DNA of 33,115 bases from Nitrososphaera_A sp036522495 (GTDB taxonomy: Archaea > Thermoproteota > Nitrososphaeria > Nitrososphaerales > Nitrososphaeraceae): assembly GCA_036522495.1 (NCBI GenBank), contig DATDFS010000143.1, positions 1-33,115 on the forward strand, given 5' to 3'. This document shows positions 8,269 to 16,647 of this stretch, piece by piece. Every line of letters begins with the position of its first letter. Position 1 is the stretch's first letter. The notes under the pieces are model-generated. The model did not search any database and was not told where the DNA came from. It was given only the letters and a program-made list of their open reading frames with translations. A program made the translations under genes and the position numbers.

Positions 8269-8610
8269 ATGCAACATACATCCAGAATTCCTAGATGGAT
8301 AGTGGAAAACGATCCAAGTTGGGAGAAATCAATCGACTCTGACCCTCAAGTTCAAAAATGGATCAAAAAGGGGACGAACATTCAAGCGGTTTCTACCCCG
8401 ACCAGTATTTCTTGTGAGATAATAGGTGAGACAAGGGACGCAGGCGTTTTATTAAATCCTCTGTCTAGTTTCATAGCACAGAACATGCGTGAAACGCTGA
8501 CAGGTGGTGATCTTATCAAATATCTTTCAAGCAGTTATTTAAACCCTGGAATGAGTGGTTCGCCCAGTTTTGATATTACTCGAAGCAAGTTCTTTAAATC
8601 ACGCAACTGA
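8269..8610 (+). CDS. Small protein of unknown function (113 aa)
   Basis: 113 residues from ATG at 8269, soluble, with no signal peptide or membrane helix. The N-terminus (RIPRWIVENDPSWEKSIDSDPQVQKWIKKG) is Trp- and charge-rich and probably helical. The C-terminus is Ser/Gly-rich (YLNPGMSGSPSF). A TATA-like TTAAATATTA at 8231-8240, about 30-38 nt before the start, supports real expression. I do not recognise the family. It is alone between tfb (divergent) and the peptide transporter operon. Confidence 0.55.
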   Translation: MQHTSRIPRWIVENDPSWEKSIDSDPQVQKWIKKGTNIQAVSTPTSISCEIIGETRDAGVLLNPLSSFIAQNMRETLTGGDLIKYLSSSYLNPGMSGSPSFDITRSKFFKSRN

Positions 8611-8705
8611 TGCGATAACGCATAGTAATTTAGATTATGCATACCCGTCAAGCACATATAGAATAGGATGAAACTGTCATGTAAATCAATGCTCTCTTGC
8701 GCCTG

Positions 8706-8749
8706 CTTGCGCAAGTTGCCTCAAATGACAGGGTGAAGAGTATAACTCT
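8706..8749. repeat. Palindrome and small hairpin upstream of the peptide transporter
   Basis: CTTGCGCAAG (8706-8715) is a perfect 10-bp palindrome, and its left half CTTGCGC also occurs at 8696-8702 in direct orientation. A small hairpin AGAGT-ATA-ACTCT follows at 8737-8749. These lie 115-170 bp before the binding-protein gene and could be regulator sites or the end of the preceding transcript. Confidence 0.3.
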
Positions 8750-8770
8750 CCATTTAAGATCGGTTTTCAG

Positions 8771-8780
8771 GCTTTTTTTA
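8771..8780 (+). terminator. Possible T-tract terminator
   Basis: A run of seven T residues (GCTTTTTTTA) sits downstream of the 113-residue gene and after the small hairpin. Archaeal polymerases terminate at T-tracts, so this could end the upstream transcript before the transporter operon. Confidence 0.3.
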
Positions 8781-8865
8781 CTTACACCCTCATGGGCTAT
8801 AGGATATAACTTGCCGAATTATTGTAATTGAAAATGCATATATTAATGAAGAATATAATTTCTGC

Positions 8866-11298
8866 GTGCAAAAACTAGTTGTTTTGCCTTTGATGATCTC
8901 TCTCTTCGTATTTTCTGTATTTTCAAATATATCGATACACGCTCAAACACAAACTGTAAAGAAAGGCGCATTTGTTGATCAAGTAAATTTTATACATTAT
9001 CTTGACGAGAACTTGGCTCTTCAGGATCTAAAGGCTGGTAAGATCGATACGTATTTTGCAAACATACCTTTGCAAGTAGTATCAGATGCAAAGAGCGATC
9101 CAAATCTTAACGTATATGAAACAACAGGAGAATTTTCAGATCTTTTGTTAAATCCTGCACCAGCGAAAAGCTCGACAGGCGACTTGAATCCATTTTCAAT
9201 AAGACAAGTCCGGTTTGCGATGAATTATTTAGTTGACAGAGACTTTGTGGTCAATGAGATTTTGAAAGGCTATGGGACTCCACGGATCGACCCATTTGGA
9301 ATATATTCTCCAGAATATCTGAATGTAATCAATACAGTACAGTCCTTTGGATTTAGGCATAGTCCGCAAATAGCAGACAAGATGATATCTGATGCTCTGT
9401 CACATGTTGGCGCTACAAAGGACAATAATGGTAAGTGGATTTATAATGGAAAACCAATTACCCTCAAAATACTTATTCGTAGCGATGTTTCTTACAGAAA
9501 GTCAATTGGTGAAGCCGTGGCTTCAGATTTGGAAAATATAGGTTTCACTGTCATAAGGGATTATGGTGATTTAAACAAGGCAAACGCCATTGTATATGGT
9601 TCTGACCCACAAGACTTTAAGTGGAATATCTATCCAGAAGGATTTGCATCATCAGCATTTGCAAAGTATAATCCTGTAACAGCTGCTCAAATGTATGCCC
9701 CTTGGGATTCGCAAATGCCTGGAAAGCGAAATCCAGCTTTCTGGAATTATGAAAATTCTACATTGGACAAGATTACACAAAAAATAGTATTTGGAAACTT
9801 TAGCTCTGAGAACGAACGCAACAATCTTTTAAGAAGTGCTATAAAAGACGGCATTCAGGAATCTGTAAGAGTTTTCGTTGCTACCAATATTGATCCCTAT
9901 GTGGCTACAACGAATGTCAAGGGATTAATAAATGACTTTGGCGCTGGAATTACTAGTAGATTATCTCCAATCAATAGCAGATTGGAGAACAACAGTACGA
10001 CGCTTAATATAGGTATGAAGGAAATCTACGTAGGAGCATGGAATAATATTGCTGGATTCAGTGACCGATATGCTACAGTTGAAACCGCGGATATAACGGA
10101 TCCTGCAGTCTTTGTTCATCCCTATAACGGCGAAGTAATACCATTCCGTACGCCTTGGACCGATATCCAAACAAATGGACCTCATGGTAAACTTGCGGTC
10201 GCCCCTGATGCTATCATATGGGATCCAATAAGCCAACATTGGAAGAAGATTGGAAGTAGTCGCAACAATAATGCTACAGCAATTAGTAAAGTTACTTATG
10301 ATTTGATATACAGCCGATGGCATAATGGAGCAATGATGGATAAAAATGATTTACTGTATTCTTCCTATTTTGGGCATCAATGGGGGACTAATACTGGACC
10401 TGGTGACAAAACAGTAGACTCAGAGTATACTAGTCAGGCTGCTCAGGCCATTAAATATGATAAAGGAATCAGGTTTCTCTCTAACAACAAAGTAGAATCA
10501 TACATCGACTTTTGGCACTTTGATAAAAAAGAGATCGCAGGAGCAGGGCTAGTATGGGCCGCAGAACCATGGGAAATAACTGCAGCTTCTGAACGGCTGG
10601 TCGAGGATGGCAAGTTTGCTTTTTCAAAAACTGATTCAACCTCTAAAGGTGTCGATTGGCTTTCTCTGATAGTTCCATCACATGCAAATGCAATAAAAGA
10701 TGAGCTTCAGAAGATGAAGGCTGAAGGGTATGTGCCTGTTGCATTGAGGGATACAGTCAGTGCTGATGATGCAAAGAAAAGATACGACGCAAGTATTAAC
10801 TGGATAACACAACACAATAACGCAATAATTGGCAATGGTCCATTTTACCTTGATAATTACAATCCTGCAGGAGGGGTTATTGCACTTAAAGCATTCCGTG
10901 ATAATTCATATCCATTTGACGTGGGATATTGGAATAAATACGAACATCCAAAATTAGCATCAATTGAAAATGTCAATGATCTTCCCAGATTCATACGGTT
11001 AGATCAACCGGTGAACATGATAATAAAAGTGAATGTAGATGGAAAACCAAGTAATAACGCTACATTAAACTATTACCTTTCTAACAGTGACGGAAATGTT
11101 ATTCTAAGTGGAGTGGGTAAACCTATCGATAACACAATTGGTAGCTTTTCAATTAATCTTAGCAGTAACGATACCAAGAAACTATCTGTTGGTCCAGATA
11201 TTTTAAAAATATTCGCCAGCAGCTTTGATGCATACAAACCGGATATACTCACTAGGCTTGTCATAGCTGTAAGAACTATGGGTACGGCACAACGATGA
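8866..11298 (+). CDS. ABC transporter substrate-binding protein, family 5 (peptide/oligopeptide type)
   Basis: 810 residues from GTG. Residues 1-26 form a signal peptide (hydrophobic LPLMISLFVFSVF, small residues before HAQTQ). The body reads as an SBP_bac_5 extracellular binding protein: VNFIHYLDENLALQDLKAGKIDTYF, then FSIRQVRFAMNYLVDRDFVVNE, and a late LYSSYFGHQWG. Binding proteins of this family are usually 500-600 residues. The extra length includes a C-terminal part (about 710-805) that reads like an Ig-like beta domain (VNMIIKVNVDGKPSNNATLNYYLSN). There is no lipobox cysteine. Two permease genes follow on the same strand after about 200 nt, so it should deliver peptides or another ligand to that importer. 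Confidence 0.88.
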   Translation: MQKLVVLPLMISLFVFSVFSNISIHAQTQTVKKGAFVDQVNFIHYLDENLALQDLKAGKIDTYFANIPLQVVSDAKSDPNLNVYETTGEFSDLLLNPAPAKSSTGDLNPFSIRQVRFAMNYLVDRDFVVNEILKGYGTPRIDPFGIYSPEYLNVINTVQSFGFRHSPQIADKMISDALSHVGATKDNNGKWIYNGKPITLKILIRSDVSYRKSIGEAVASDLENIGFTVIRDYGDLNKANAIVYGSDPQDFKWNIYPEGFASSAFAKYNPVTAAQMYAPWDSQMPGKRNPAFWNYENSTLDKITQKIVFGNFSSENERNNLLRSAIKDGIQESVRVFVATNIDPYVATTNVKGLINDFGAGITSRLSPINSRLENNSTTLNIGMKEIYVGAWNNIAGFSDRYATVETADITDPAVFVHPYNGEVIPFRTPWTDIQTNGPHGKLAVAPDAIIWDPISQHWKKIGSSRNNNATAISKVTYDLIYSRWHNGAMMDKNDLLYSSYFGHQWGTNTGPGDKTVDSEYTSQAAQAIKYDKGIRFLSNNKVESYIDFWHFDKKEIAGAGLVWAAEPWEITAASERLVEDGKFAFSKTDSTSKGVDWLSLIVPSHANAIKDELQKMKAEGYVPVALRDTVSADDAKKRYDASINWITQHNNAIIGNGPFYLDNYNPAGGVIALKAFRDNSYPFDVGYWNKYEHPKLASIENVNDLPRFIRLDQPVNMIIKVNVDGKPSNNATLNYYLSNSDGNVILSGVGKPIDNTIGSFSINLSSNDTKKLSVGPDILKIFASSFDAYKPDILTRLVIAVRTMGTAQR

Positions 11299-11497
11299 TG
11301 TATTGTAGAATGAGACCCAAGGAGGTTTCAAGGAAAATTCAAATAACATTATGACATAACAACAGTGATGGATCAGCAAACAAAAAGACCCTTTGTTATA
11401 AGATGTAGCTATCTTTCTTATATTACCATTTGAATAGCAAAGGGGTTCCCTGACAATTGGTTATTATAATAGAAAAAACCTTTTAGGAGCACTCGTA

Positions 11498-12553
11498 ATG
11501 GGATTCAAGTGGTTCTTGCTCCTTAGGTTAGTAAGGATGTTTATTACTTTAAGTGCAGTCCTTTTGATAACCATCGCCTTACTAGGAGCCACTATGGATG
11601 ACATTCTTAAACGTAATGCACAGCTAAGTGTTATAGAACAAGTTAGTCAGGATGCAAAACTGAACAGCAGTTTTAAAAATCAGCAAGAACAACAACGCTA
11701 TGTCAACAACCAGATCAATGCAAGAATCCATGCACAAGGACTCGATGAGCCATGGTATTCACCAAAATCGCTAGGTACGAAGTTATTCAAGACGATGACA
11801 TTAGATCTCGGCAATGCACTATTCTTGACCAGCGATTCCGGTTCCGAAAAAGTCAGTAATATAATAATGGAAAAATTACCTAACACGGTGTTACTATTTA
11901 CAACGTCTACAATTATAATTATACTTATTGGTCTATACCTCGGGTCGTATTCAGCTAGCAAGATTGGATCTTTTCTTGACAAGTTTACTTCGGCATCTGC
12001 TATATTCAGTATAAGCGTCCCAACTTTTTTTATAGGCATGATAATGATCGTAGTCTTTGCATTTGTTTTACACATATTCCCGTCAAGATCCATTCCTTTA
12101 ACTAATCCTAGCGATCCACGTTATATGTTAGACCTTTTATATCATATGATATTACCACTAATCACTCTAATTTTGGTTGGATTTGGTGGCTGGGCCTACA
12201 CAGTCCGTTACTATGTTATTAATATTTTCAGTGAAGACTTCATCGCTGTTAAAAGAGCACAAGGAATCTCAGAAAGAAAGATAACTTATTCGCACGCTTT
12301 AAAAAATGCAGCCCCACCGACTTTCCTATCAGTTGCGTTGCTCCTCTCCAGCTCAATTATAAGCGGTTCAATTCTTGTCGAGATAGTTTTTAATTGGCCA
12401 GGAATGGGTCTGCTTGCCTTCCGTGCCATCAGTGTAATGGATATTCCTGTGATAATAGGCCTGACGTATGTTACAACGCTTATCTTTGTTATCACTATAT
12501 TCGTTGTCGATCTAATGTCTCAGTACTTTGATCCCCGAGTGAGGGTAGGATGA
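11498..12553 (+). CDS. ABC transporter permease, DppB/OppB type
   Basis: 351 residues from ATG at 11498, with AGGAG about 9 nt before it serving as a ribosome-binding site. TM1 (about 10-31) is followed by an extracytoplasmic stretch (NAQLSVIEQ to LGNALFL) and five more helices from about 128 on. The cytoplasmic coupling loop, normally EAA-x3-G, reads AVKRAQGISERKITYSHALKNAAPP. The ending DLMSQYFDPRVRVG matches the DxxYxxxDPRV tail of DppB-like permeases. It forms half of the membrane channel of a peptide-type importer. Its stop overlaps the next permease start by four bases (ATGA), indicating translational coupling. Confidence 0.93.
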   Translation: MGFKWFLLLRLVRMFITLSAVLLITIALLGATMDDILKRNAQLSVIEQVSQDAKLNSSFKNQQEQQRYVNNQINARIHAQGLDEPWYSPKSLGTKLFKTMTLDLGNALFLTSDSGSEKVSNIIMEKLPNTVLLFTTSTIIIILIGLYLGSYSASKIGSFLDKFTSASAIFSISVPTFFIGMIMIVVFAFVLHIFPSRSIPLTNPSDPRYMLDLLYHMILPLITLILVGFGGWAYTVRYYVINIFSEDFIAVKRAQGISERKITYSHALKNAAPPTFLSVALLLSSSIISGSILVEIVFNWPGMGLLAFRAISVMDIPVIIGLTYVTTLIFVITIFVVDLMSQYFDPRVRVG

Positions 12554-13938
12554 GTGTTAAAACAATATTAAAAAGCGATTTTTTAAATAAGTTTAGAAGA
12601 TTAAAAAGCGGGATCGCCGGTGTTACCATACTTTTCGTACTTATCGGTATATCAGTATACGCCGCCGCTGCCGTGCCATTAGACTCATTTAGGCAATGGA
12701 ACAATCCGAACTATTGGATAAAGTATCCTAAATCAGCCATGCCGGCATGGACAAATCTTTTCTCTTCGAAAAAGCAGCCAGAGCAGTTGATTAAGGACGA
12801 TGCTATAGTTACAGAGGGATCCTTGCAAGGTGTAAAGAATATAACGTATACCTATAAATTTGCTTTTAACTACGACTTTTTCCCTAATGATTTCATGTTA
12901 AGTTATGTGGTACAGTATGGCTCCATCCCTCCTATATTCGACGTTCAGTTAGGGAGGCCAGATGGTGAATCCTTCGACTTGATTTCATCTTCATTGCCTT
13001 CACCACAGGGGACTCACTATGTCTTCAAGGATACTCTTTTTTCAACGGATAGCCAAATTCAAGAGAGTCTTCGAAATTACATCGACAGATACTCTTACAA
13101 CGTGGACGTGACAAGACCAGAAGTAATGATATTTTCTGCAAAGAACAATCCAAGTGTATTGAAAGGAATATACACGCTGAGGCTGACCTTCTCATTTTTT
13201 GATGAAAATAGATACGATAAAGTTCTAAACACGGAATTTATCCTTGGTGGCAAGGTATTTGGTTTATTGGGGACCGATGAACTGCGTCATGACTTGACGA
13301 CAGGCATTATTTGGGGAACCCCTGTAGCATTATTCATTGGACTGTCTGTGGCCATTGTATCTACATTTATAGGCTTATTCTATGGATTGACCGCCGCCTA
13401 CAAAGGCAAGAAAACAGAACCAACTCTGATGATGATAGTCCAAATCGTAATCAACATCCCTGTCCTGTTCATATTAATCATACTTGCGATAACGATAGGA
13501 AGAAGCATCTTTCTGATAGTGGGATTTTTTACGTTGTTTGGTTGGGTAAGTATGGCTTTAATCAGCCGTAGTATGGGGCTACAGATAAAGTCTTACGCGT
13601 ATGTTGAAGCAGCGAAGTTGATGGGAGAATCCGATATAAAAATAATATTCAGACATATAATCCCGCAGTTGCTGCCGTTTGCTTTTGCAACTATAGCTTT
13701 GTCAGTCCCTTCCGCTATTTTAGCAGAATCTGGGCTGAGCTTCATTGGACTTGGAGATCCAACAATTCCTACTTGGGGCCAGATACTTCACGACGCACAG
13801 TCTTCAGACGCTGCCGCTAGGGGAATGTGGTGGTGGATAATGCCCCCTGGAGTAATGATAGGAATCACGACCGTAGCATTCGTCTTGATTTCCCGCGCGT
13901 TAGAATCTATAGTGAACCCTAGAATGAAGAAAATCTAA
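12550..13938 (+). CDS. ABC transporter permease, DppC/OppC type, with enlarged extracytoplasmic insert
   Basis: 462 residues, against about 300 for ordinary DppC proteins. TM1 lies at about 22-44. Roughly 185 residues of predicted extracytoplasmic sequence follow (with YNVDVTRPEVMIFS and GIYTLRLTFSFFDE, beta-rich) before the core resumes at GLLGTDELRHDLTTGIIWGTPVALFIGL. The coupling motif EAAKLMGESDIKIIFRHIIP and the ending ESIVNPRMKKI are family hallmarks. The insert may dock the large binding protein, which is inference. The gene ends four bases before a convergent unknown gene, and no ATPase gene follows, so the importer must share ATPases encoded elsewhere. Confidence 0.92.
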   Translation: MSVKTILKSDFLNKFRRLKSGIAGVTILFVLIGISVYAAAAVPLDSFRQWNNPNYWIKYPKSAMPAWTNLFSSKKQPEQLIKDDAIVTEGSLQGVKNITYTYKFAFNYDFFPNDFMLSYVVQYGSIPPIFDVQLGRPDGESFDLISSSLPSPQGTHYVFKDTLFSTDSQIQESLRNYIDRYSYNVDVTRPEVMIFSAKNNPSVLKGIYTLRLTFSFFDENRYDKVLNTEFILGGKVFGLLGTDELRHDLTTGIIWGTPVALFIGLSVAIVSTFIGLFYGLTAAYKGKKTEPTLMMIVQIVINIPVLFILIILAITIGRSIFLIVGFFTLFGWVSMALISRSMGLQIKSYAYVEAAKLMGESDIKIIFRHIIPQLLPFAFATIALSVPSAILAESGLSFIGLGDPTIPTWGQILHDAQSSDAAARGMWWWIMPPGVMIGITTVAFVLISRALESIVNPRMKKI

Positions 13939-13941
13939 TAA

Positions 13942-14280
13942 TTATTGTTGGCTATTCAATCCATTTATGCCAAACAATCTTATCCTTTCAAGCATAGAAT
14001 CTGAAAGCTTTATCGTGTACGCAGCTGCATCATCTGATGAAAGTTTTGAAAGTTCCTCCAAAAACTTGGTTTTATCTCTACCTCGTTCGTACAAGCCACC
14101 AGACTCCTTTATGCAAAGAGGAAACTTTTGCATCTTGGTGCCATTCCAGCTTAAATGTTTGATAAATGATCTATAACTGTTGAGATCATACCAATCTAAA
14201 CCCTTCTCCTCACAGAATGCAATCCACACATCGATGGTGTTTTGGAAGAAGGCCCTACTACGGAGTTCTTCGAGTGTCAA
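13942..14280 (-). CDS. Unknown soluble protein (112 aa)
   Basis: 112 residues, helical, with Trp-rich segments (TIDVWIAFCEEKGLDWYDLNSYRSF, KHLSWNG). No membrane helix, metal site or known catalytic motif is visible. It lies 70 nt downstream of the JAMM-domain gene on the same strand, so the two may be transcribed together. Its stop is three bases from the stop of the convergent permease gene. I do not recognise the family. The balanced composition and compact fit between neighbours argue that it is a real gene. Confidence 0.6.
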   Translation of the reverse strand: MTLEELRSRAFFQNTIDVWIAFCEEKGLDWYDLNSYRSFIKHLSWNGTKMQKFPLCIKESGGLYERGRDKTKFLEELSKLSSDDAAAYTIKLSDSMLERIRLFGINGLNSQQ

Positions 14281-14350
14281 TGTTGTTATTCAGAAACCAT
14301 GAGTCGATATTCTTTTATTAAGTTTCTGCTAGAAAATCTTATAGATCGCT

Positions 14351-14785
14351 TCATACATCGCCATGGGGTAGAATTTCTAACTCCATCTCATTACCATTTC
14401 TATCAAATGCGCCCATACTCTTATCTACGTATGGATGGCTGATAATCACCGAAACCAGGCCGTAATAATTATTTAAATCTTCAAGGGATGGTCTATTAGA
14501 ACCGCCAGGATGTGAATGAGCAGTGCCTATGTATGAAAGATCGAAAGGTAAATCATAGGTCGGAAAGCCAGAATAATAAGGACCATGGGAAGAAAACGGA
14601 GGAATTATCAAGCCATCTATGATAATTTGATGTCTCTTGCTTTTTCCCTGCAAAATTAAAATCCCTTCGTTAGGGTGCCAGGTCCTAGCATATGTGATAA
14701 TTCCATCTGCAGCCTGCCGAGTCATAAGAACTTGCTTATTTCTTGTGGGCTGAGTTTTTTCCTTATCTTTACGTCTAAAGAACAA
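14351..14785 (-). CDS. JAMM/MPN-domain metalloprotease-like protein
   Basis: 144 residues from a TTG start. The JAMM zinc site is complete: E40 (HPNEGILILQG), H90 and H92 (TAHSHPGG), S100, and D103 with exactly ten residues between the second His and the Asp (H-x-H-x10-D). This arrangement is typical of active isopeptidases of the Rpn11/AMSH/JAB1 superfamily. Archaeal members are known to remove ubiquitin-like SAMP proteins from targets, or to process small sulfur carriers. No ubiquitin-like or E1-like gene is in the window, so the substrate is open. The N-terminus is very basic (FFRRKDKEKTQPTRNK). It probably forms a transcription unit with the 112-residue gene behind it. Confidence 0.88.
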   Translation of the reverse strand: MFFRRKDKEKTQPTRNKQVLMTRQAADGIITYARTWHPNEGILILQGKSKRHQIIIDGLIIPPFSSHGPYYSGFPTYDLPFDLSYIGTAHSHPGGSNRPSLEDLNNYYGLVSVIISHPYVDKSMGAFDRNGNEMELEILPHGDV

Positions 14786-15244
14786 TACTCAGGTATTGTA
14801 AACGTTTTATTTTAATATTGATTGTATAATAGAGAATCAATATTAGGACAAGATATTACGTCAGTTTTCTTCAAAATATGTAAAAATAAATTCGTTTAGA
14901 TATCTATACTTAACTGCAATAAATTTTGTACGCACAGATTTTTTACAAACATGTTAGGAAGCATTAGATCAATTCTTCCTTGCCACTGAAAGCAGAGTAA
15001 CCAGGATGCGAAGGTTAAGTGGTTTATGTCAACATATAATGAAATAACACTCCTGAGTTATATGAATCAGCTTCGCAGTACGAGAAAAAAGGGAAGAGTT
15101 AGGAGAAGGATGGCCGGTTATAGAGCTATTATAAAACAATGAAAGTGATCCGTAGCATACGATCATTAGGTTAGTGGTGATACAAGTACTACAGAGCAAA
15201 GAAAGGATGTTAACTAATTTAAATACAATACTTTTGTTTAACAG
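14786..15244. other. Gene-poor AT-rich region
   Basis: Apart from the small basic reading frame listed at 15026-15142, no gene is visible. The part near 14800-14900 is AT-rich and should contain the promoter of the minus-strand JAMM gene (TTTTATTTTAATATTG just upstream of its start). Confidence 0.4.
15026..15142 (+). CDS. Possible small Arg/Lys-rich protein (38 aa)
   Basis: A 38-residue frame from ATG at 15026 with a second in-frame ATG at 15062. The C-terminal half is strongly basic (LRSTRKKGRVRRRMAGYRAI), which would suit a nucleic-acid-binding peptide. Its length alone is not significant and no clear TATA element is seen at the right distance. I list it because basic mini-proteins are easily missed. 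Confidence 0.22.
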   Translation: MSTYNEITLLSYMNQLRSTRKKGRVRRRMAGYRAIIKQ

Positions 15245-16078
15245 TCACGAGTGATTATCGGGCAGAGTCTCAAGTTCAAAAATCAAATCCCATATTGATT
15301 GTTGCCTGTCTTTAGGATCGAGATCAATCATCTTCAATATACAGCGGTCTAGCTTTCGGGAAATTGTAGAATGGTACTTTGAAGGAGGGTCAACTGTAGG
15401 TCTATTCATTTTATCGTCATATGCAGGCGGTCTTATACGCGTCATCATTTCATAGAATATTATTCCCAGAGGAAAAATATCGGTACGGCCATCAACTAAA
15501 TTATCCAGTGCAAACCATTGCTCCGGGGAACAATATCCTGGTGTTCCACCTATCTCCCCCTCTGCTGTCGTAGCTGTCAATGCTAGAGATTCTCTATTGA
15601 TATCTTTCCCAAGCCCCCAATCTGTAATTTTTACTTCAGATCTGCTAGGATCTGTATACATAATATTATCTGGCTTTAGGTCTCGATGAAATAAATTGGA
15701 ACTGTGCGCTTGCGCTAAGGCATTGCATGTGGGTAGAATGATTCTGTTGATAGTCCATTTCCTCTCGAAAACATATCTTTCATGACTACTGAACTTTTCA
15801 TCCATGTGTTCTCTGAGAGAACCGCCAGTTAGATACTCCATTATGTAGTAGGGCTTGAAATTTGGATGCTCTCCTCCCATATTCCACTGGAATATCTTTA
15901 CGATATTTGGATGATTTAAACGGGAAAGTATGTTAACTTCCCTTTCAAAGCGCTGCTTGTTAGTGATATTAAAGTTCTTCAGTTCTTTTAGTGCATATCT
16001 TCTGTTATCGTCTCCTTGAATCTCATAGACTGTTCCAAAACCACCTGATTTGACAGGCTTTATAAAATTGTATTTCAA
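15245..16078 (-). CDS. Hanks-type (eukaryotic-like) Ser/Thr protein kinase
   Basis: 277 residues, essentially a bare kinase domain. The glycine loop is SGGFGTVYE (11-19), the ATP-binding lysine is K31 (ALKELK), and the alpha-C glutamate is probably E47. The catalytic loop is HRDLKPDN (131-138; D133 and N138). The metal-binding triad is DWG (153-155) in place of the usual DFG. The activation segment ends in GTPGYCSPEQW (APE replaced by SPE). The protein lacks membrane helices and sensor domains, so it should act in the cytosol. All residues needed for phosphotransfer are present, so it is probably active. Its neighbours upstream on the same strand are a small unknown and a zinc-ribbon-like protein. 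Confidence 0.93.
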   Translation of the reverse strand: MKYNFIKPVKSGGFGTVYEIQGDDNRRYALKELKNFNITNKQRFEREVNILSRLNHPNIVKIFQWNMGGEHPNFKPYYIMEYLTGGSLREHMDEKFSSHERYVFERKWTINRIILPTCNALAQAHSSNLFHRDLKPDNIMYTDPSRSEVKITDWGLGKDINRESLALTATTAEGEIGGTPGYCSPEQWFALDNLVDGRTDIFPLGIIFYEMMTRIRPPAYDDKMNRPTVDPPSKYHSTISRKLDRCILKMIDLDPKDRQQSIWDLIFELETLPDNHS

Positions 16079-16202
16079 TTCTGTAGAATACTGCTGATAG
16101 CCTATTATGTTGTAGTCTCTAATGCTAAAGAGAGCCGCTTGTTGAAAGTTTCTATCTGATAGAAAAAAAGAGTTTCCATCTCTCTAGTATATTTTATACC
16201 TC

Positions 16203-16436
16203 TTATTGTTCTGCGCCAACGCTTGGACCATCATAGCGATGTATATGTTTCTCAATTCTATACAAAGCGGTATCGACATAATCATCAGTAATTAGCGATG
16301 GTATATTAATACAACATGACATGGGGAGTAATGAGTTTATTTTGTACAGGATTTTAATCTTCTTATCTATGTCTGATTCATTGTAGCAATCATCCACTAG
16401 CTTTGTGATTATAGGGTGTTGTATTACATTAGTCAA
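16203..16436 (-). CDS. Small helical protein of unknown function (77 aa)
   Basis: 77 residues from ATG at 16436, predicted mostly helical (ITKLVDDCYNESDIDKKIKILYKINSLL), with a CC pair and an acidic middle. It starts 16 nt after the stop of the zinc-ribbon-like gene on the same strand, so they are probably co-transcribed, and lies 124 nt before the kinase gene. No known family is recognised. Confidence 0.5.
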   Translation of the reverse strand: MTNVIQHPIITKLVDDCYNESDIDKKIKILYKINSLLPMSCCINIPSLITDDYVDTALYRIEKHIHRYDGPSVGAEQ

Positions 16437-16452
16437 CTATTCAATTCCTCCT

Positions 16453-16647
16453 TTAACATGTAGTATGGTATCTGAAATTTTTACAAACGTCACATTTGTC
16501 TGCCATAAACATTCTTTCCCAAGAAAATTCAGTACCATTCCTGATGTGTTCAAAGAGCACTCCACACTGCTTGCATTGGTGAAGGCTTTGTGCCACCTTA
16601 TTCCGACTATTTCTTGTTTCGGAAGCAAAATGTATTCTTAGGTTCAT
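16453..16647 (-). CDS. Small zinc-ribbon-like protein (64 aa)
   Basis: 64 residues from ATG at 16647. Two CxxC knuckles, CKQC (25-28) and CDVC (52-55), are separated by 23 residues, as in zinc ribbons, and the last residue is also Cys. An overlapping same-strand frame (16437-16628) lacks such structure and was rejected. A TATA-like TTTATACTAT on the minus strand about 20-27 nt before the ATG supports this start and a leaderless transcript. Such mini zinc ribbons often bind nucleic acid or partner proteins. The precise role is unknown. It is divergent from the AbrB-like gene. Confidence 0.6.
   Translation of the reverse strand: MNLRIHFASETRNSRNKVAQSLHQCKQCGVLFEHIRNGTEFSWERMFMADKCDVCKNFRYHTTC

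Noticed and set aside
11318..11330. Strong Shine-Dalgarno-like AAGGAGGTTTC in the gap after the binding protein
   Set aside because: The only start codon downstream (ATG at 11350) opens a two-codon frame, so it does not lead a gene.
14286..14350. Possible extra gene between the JAMM gene and the 112-residue gene
   Set aside because: The interval is only 70 bp and has no usable frame; it looks like a short spacer.
16437..16628. 63-residue minus-strand frame overlapping the zinc-ribbon-like gene
   Set aside because: It lacks the CxxC pairs seen in the overlapping frame at 16453-16647, whose start is also better placed relative to a TATA-like element.
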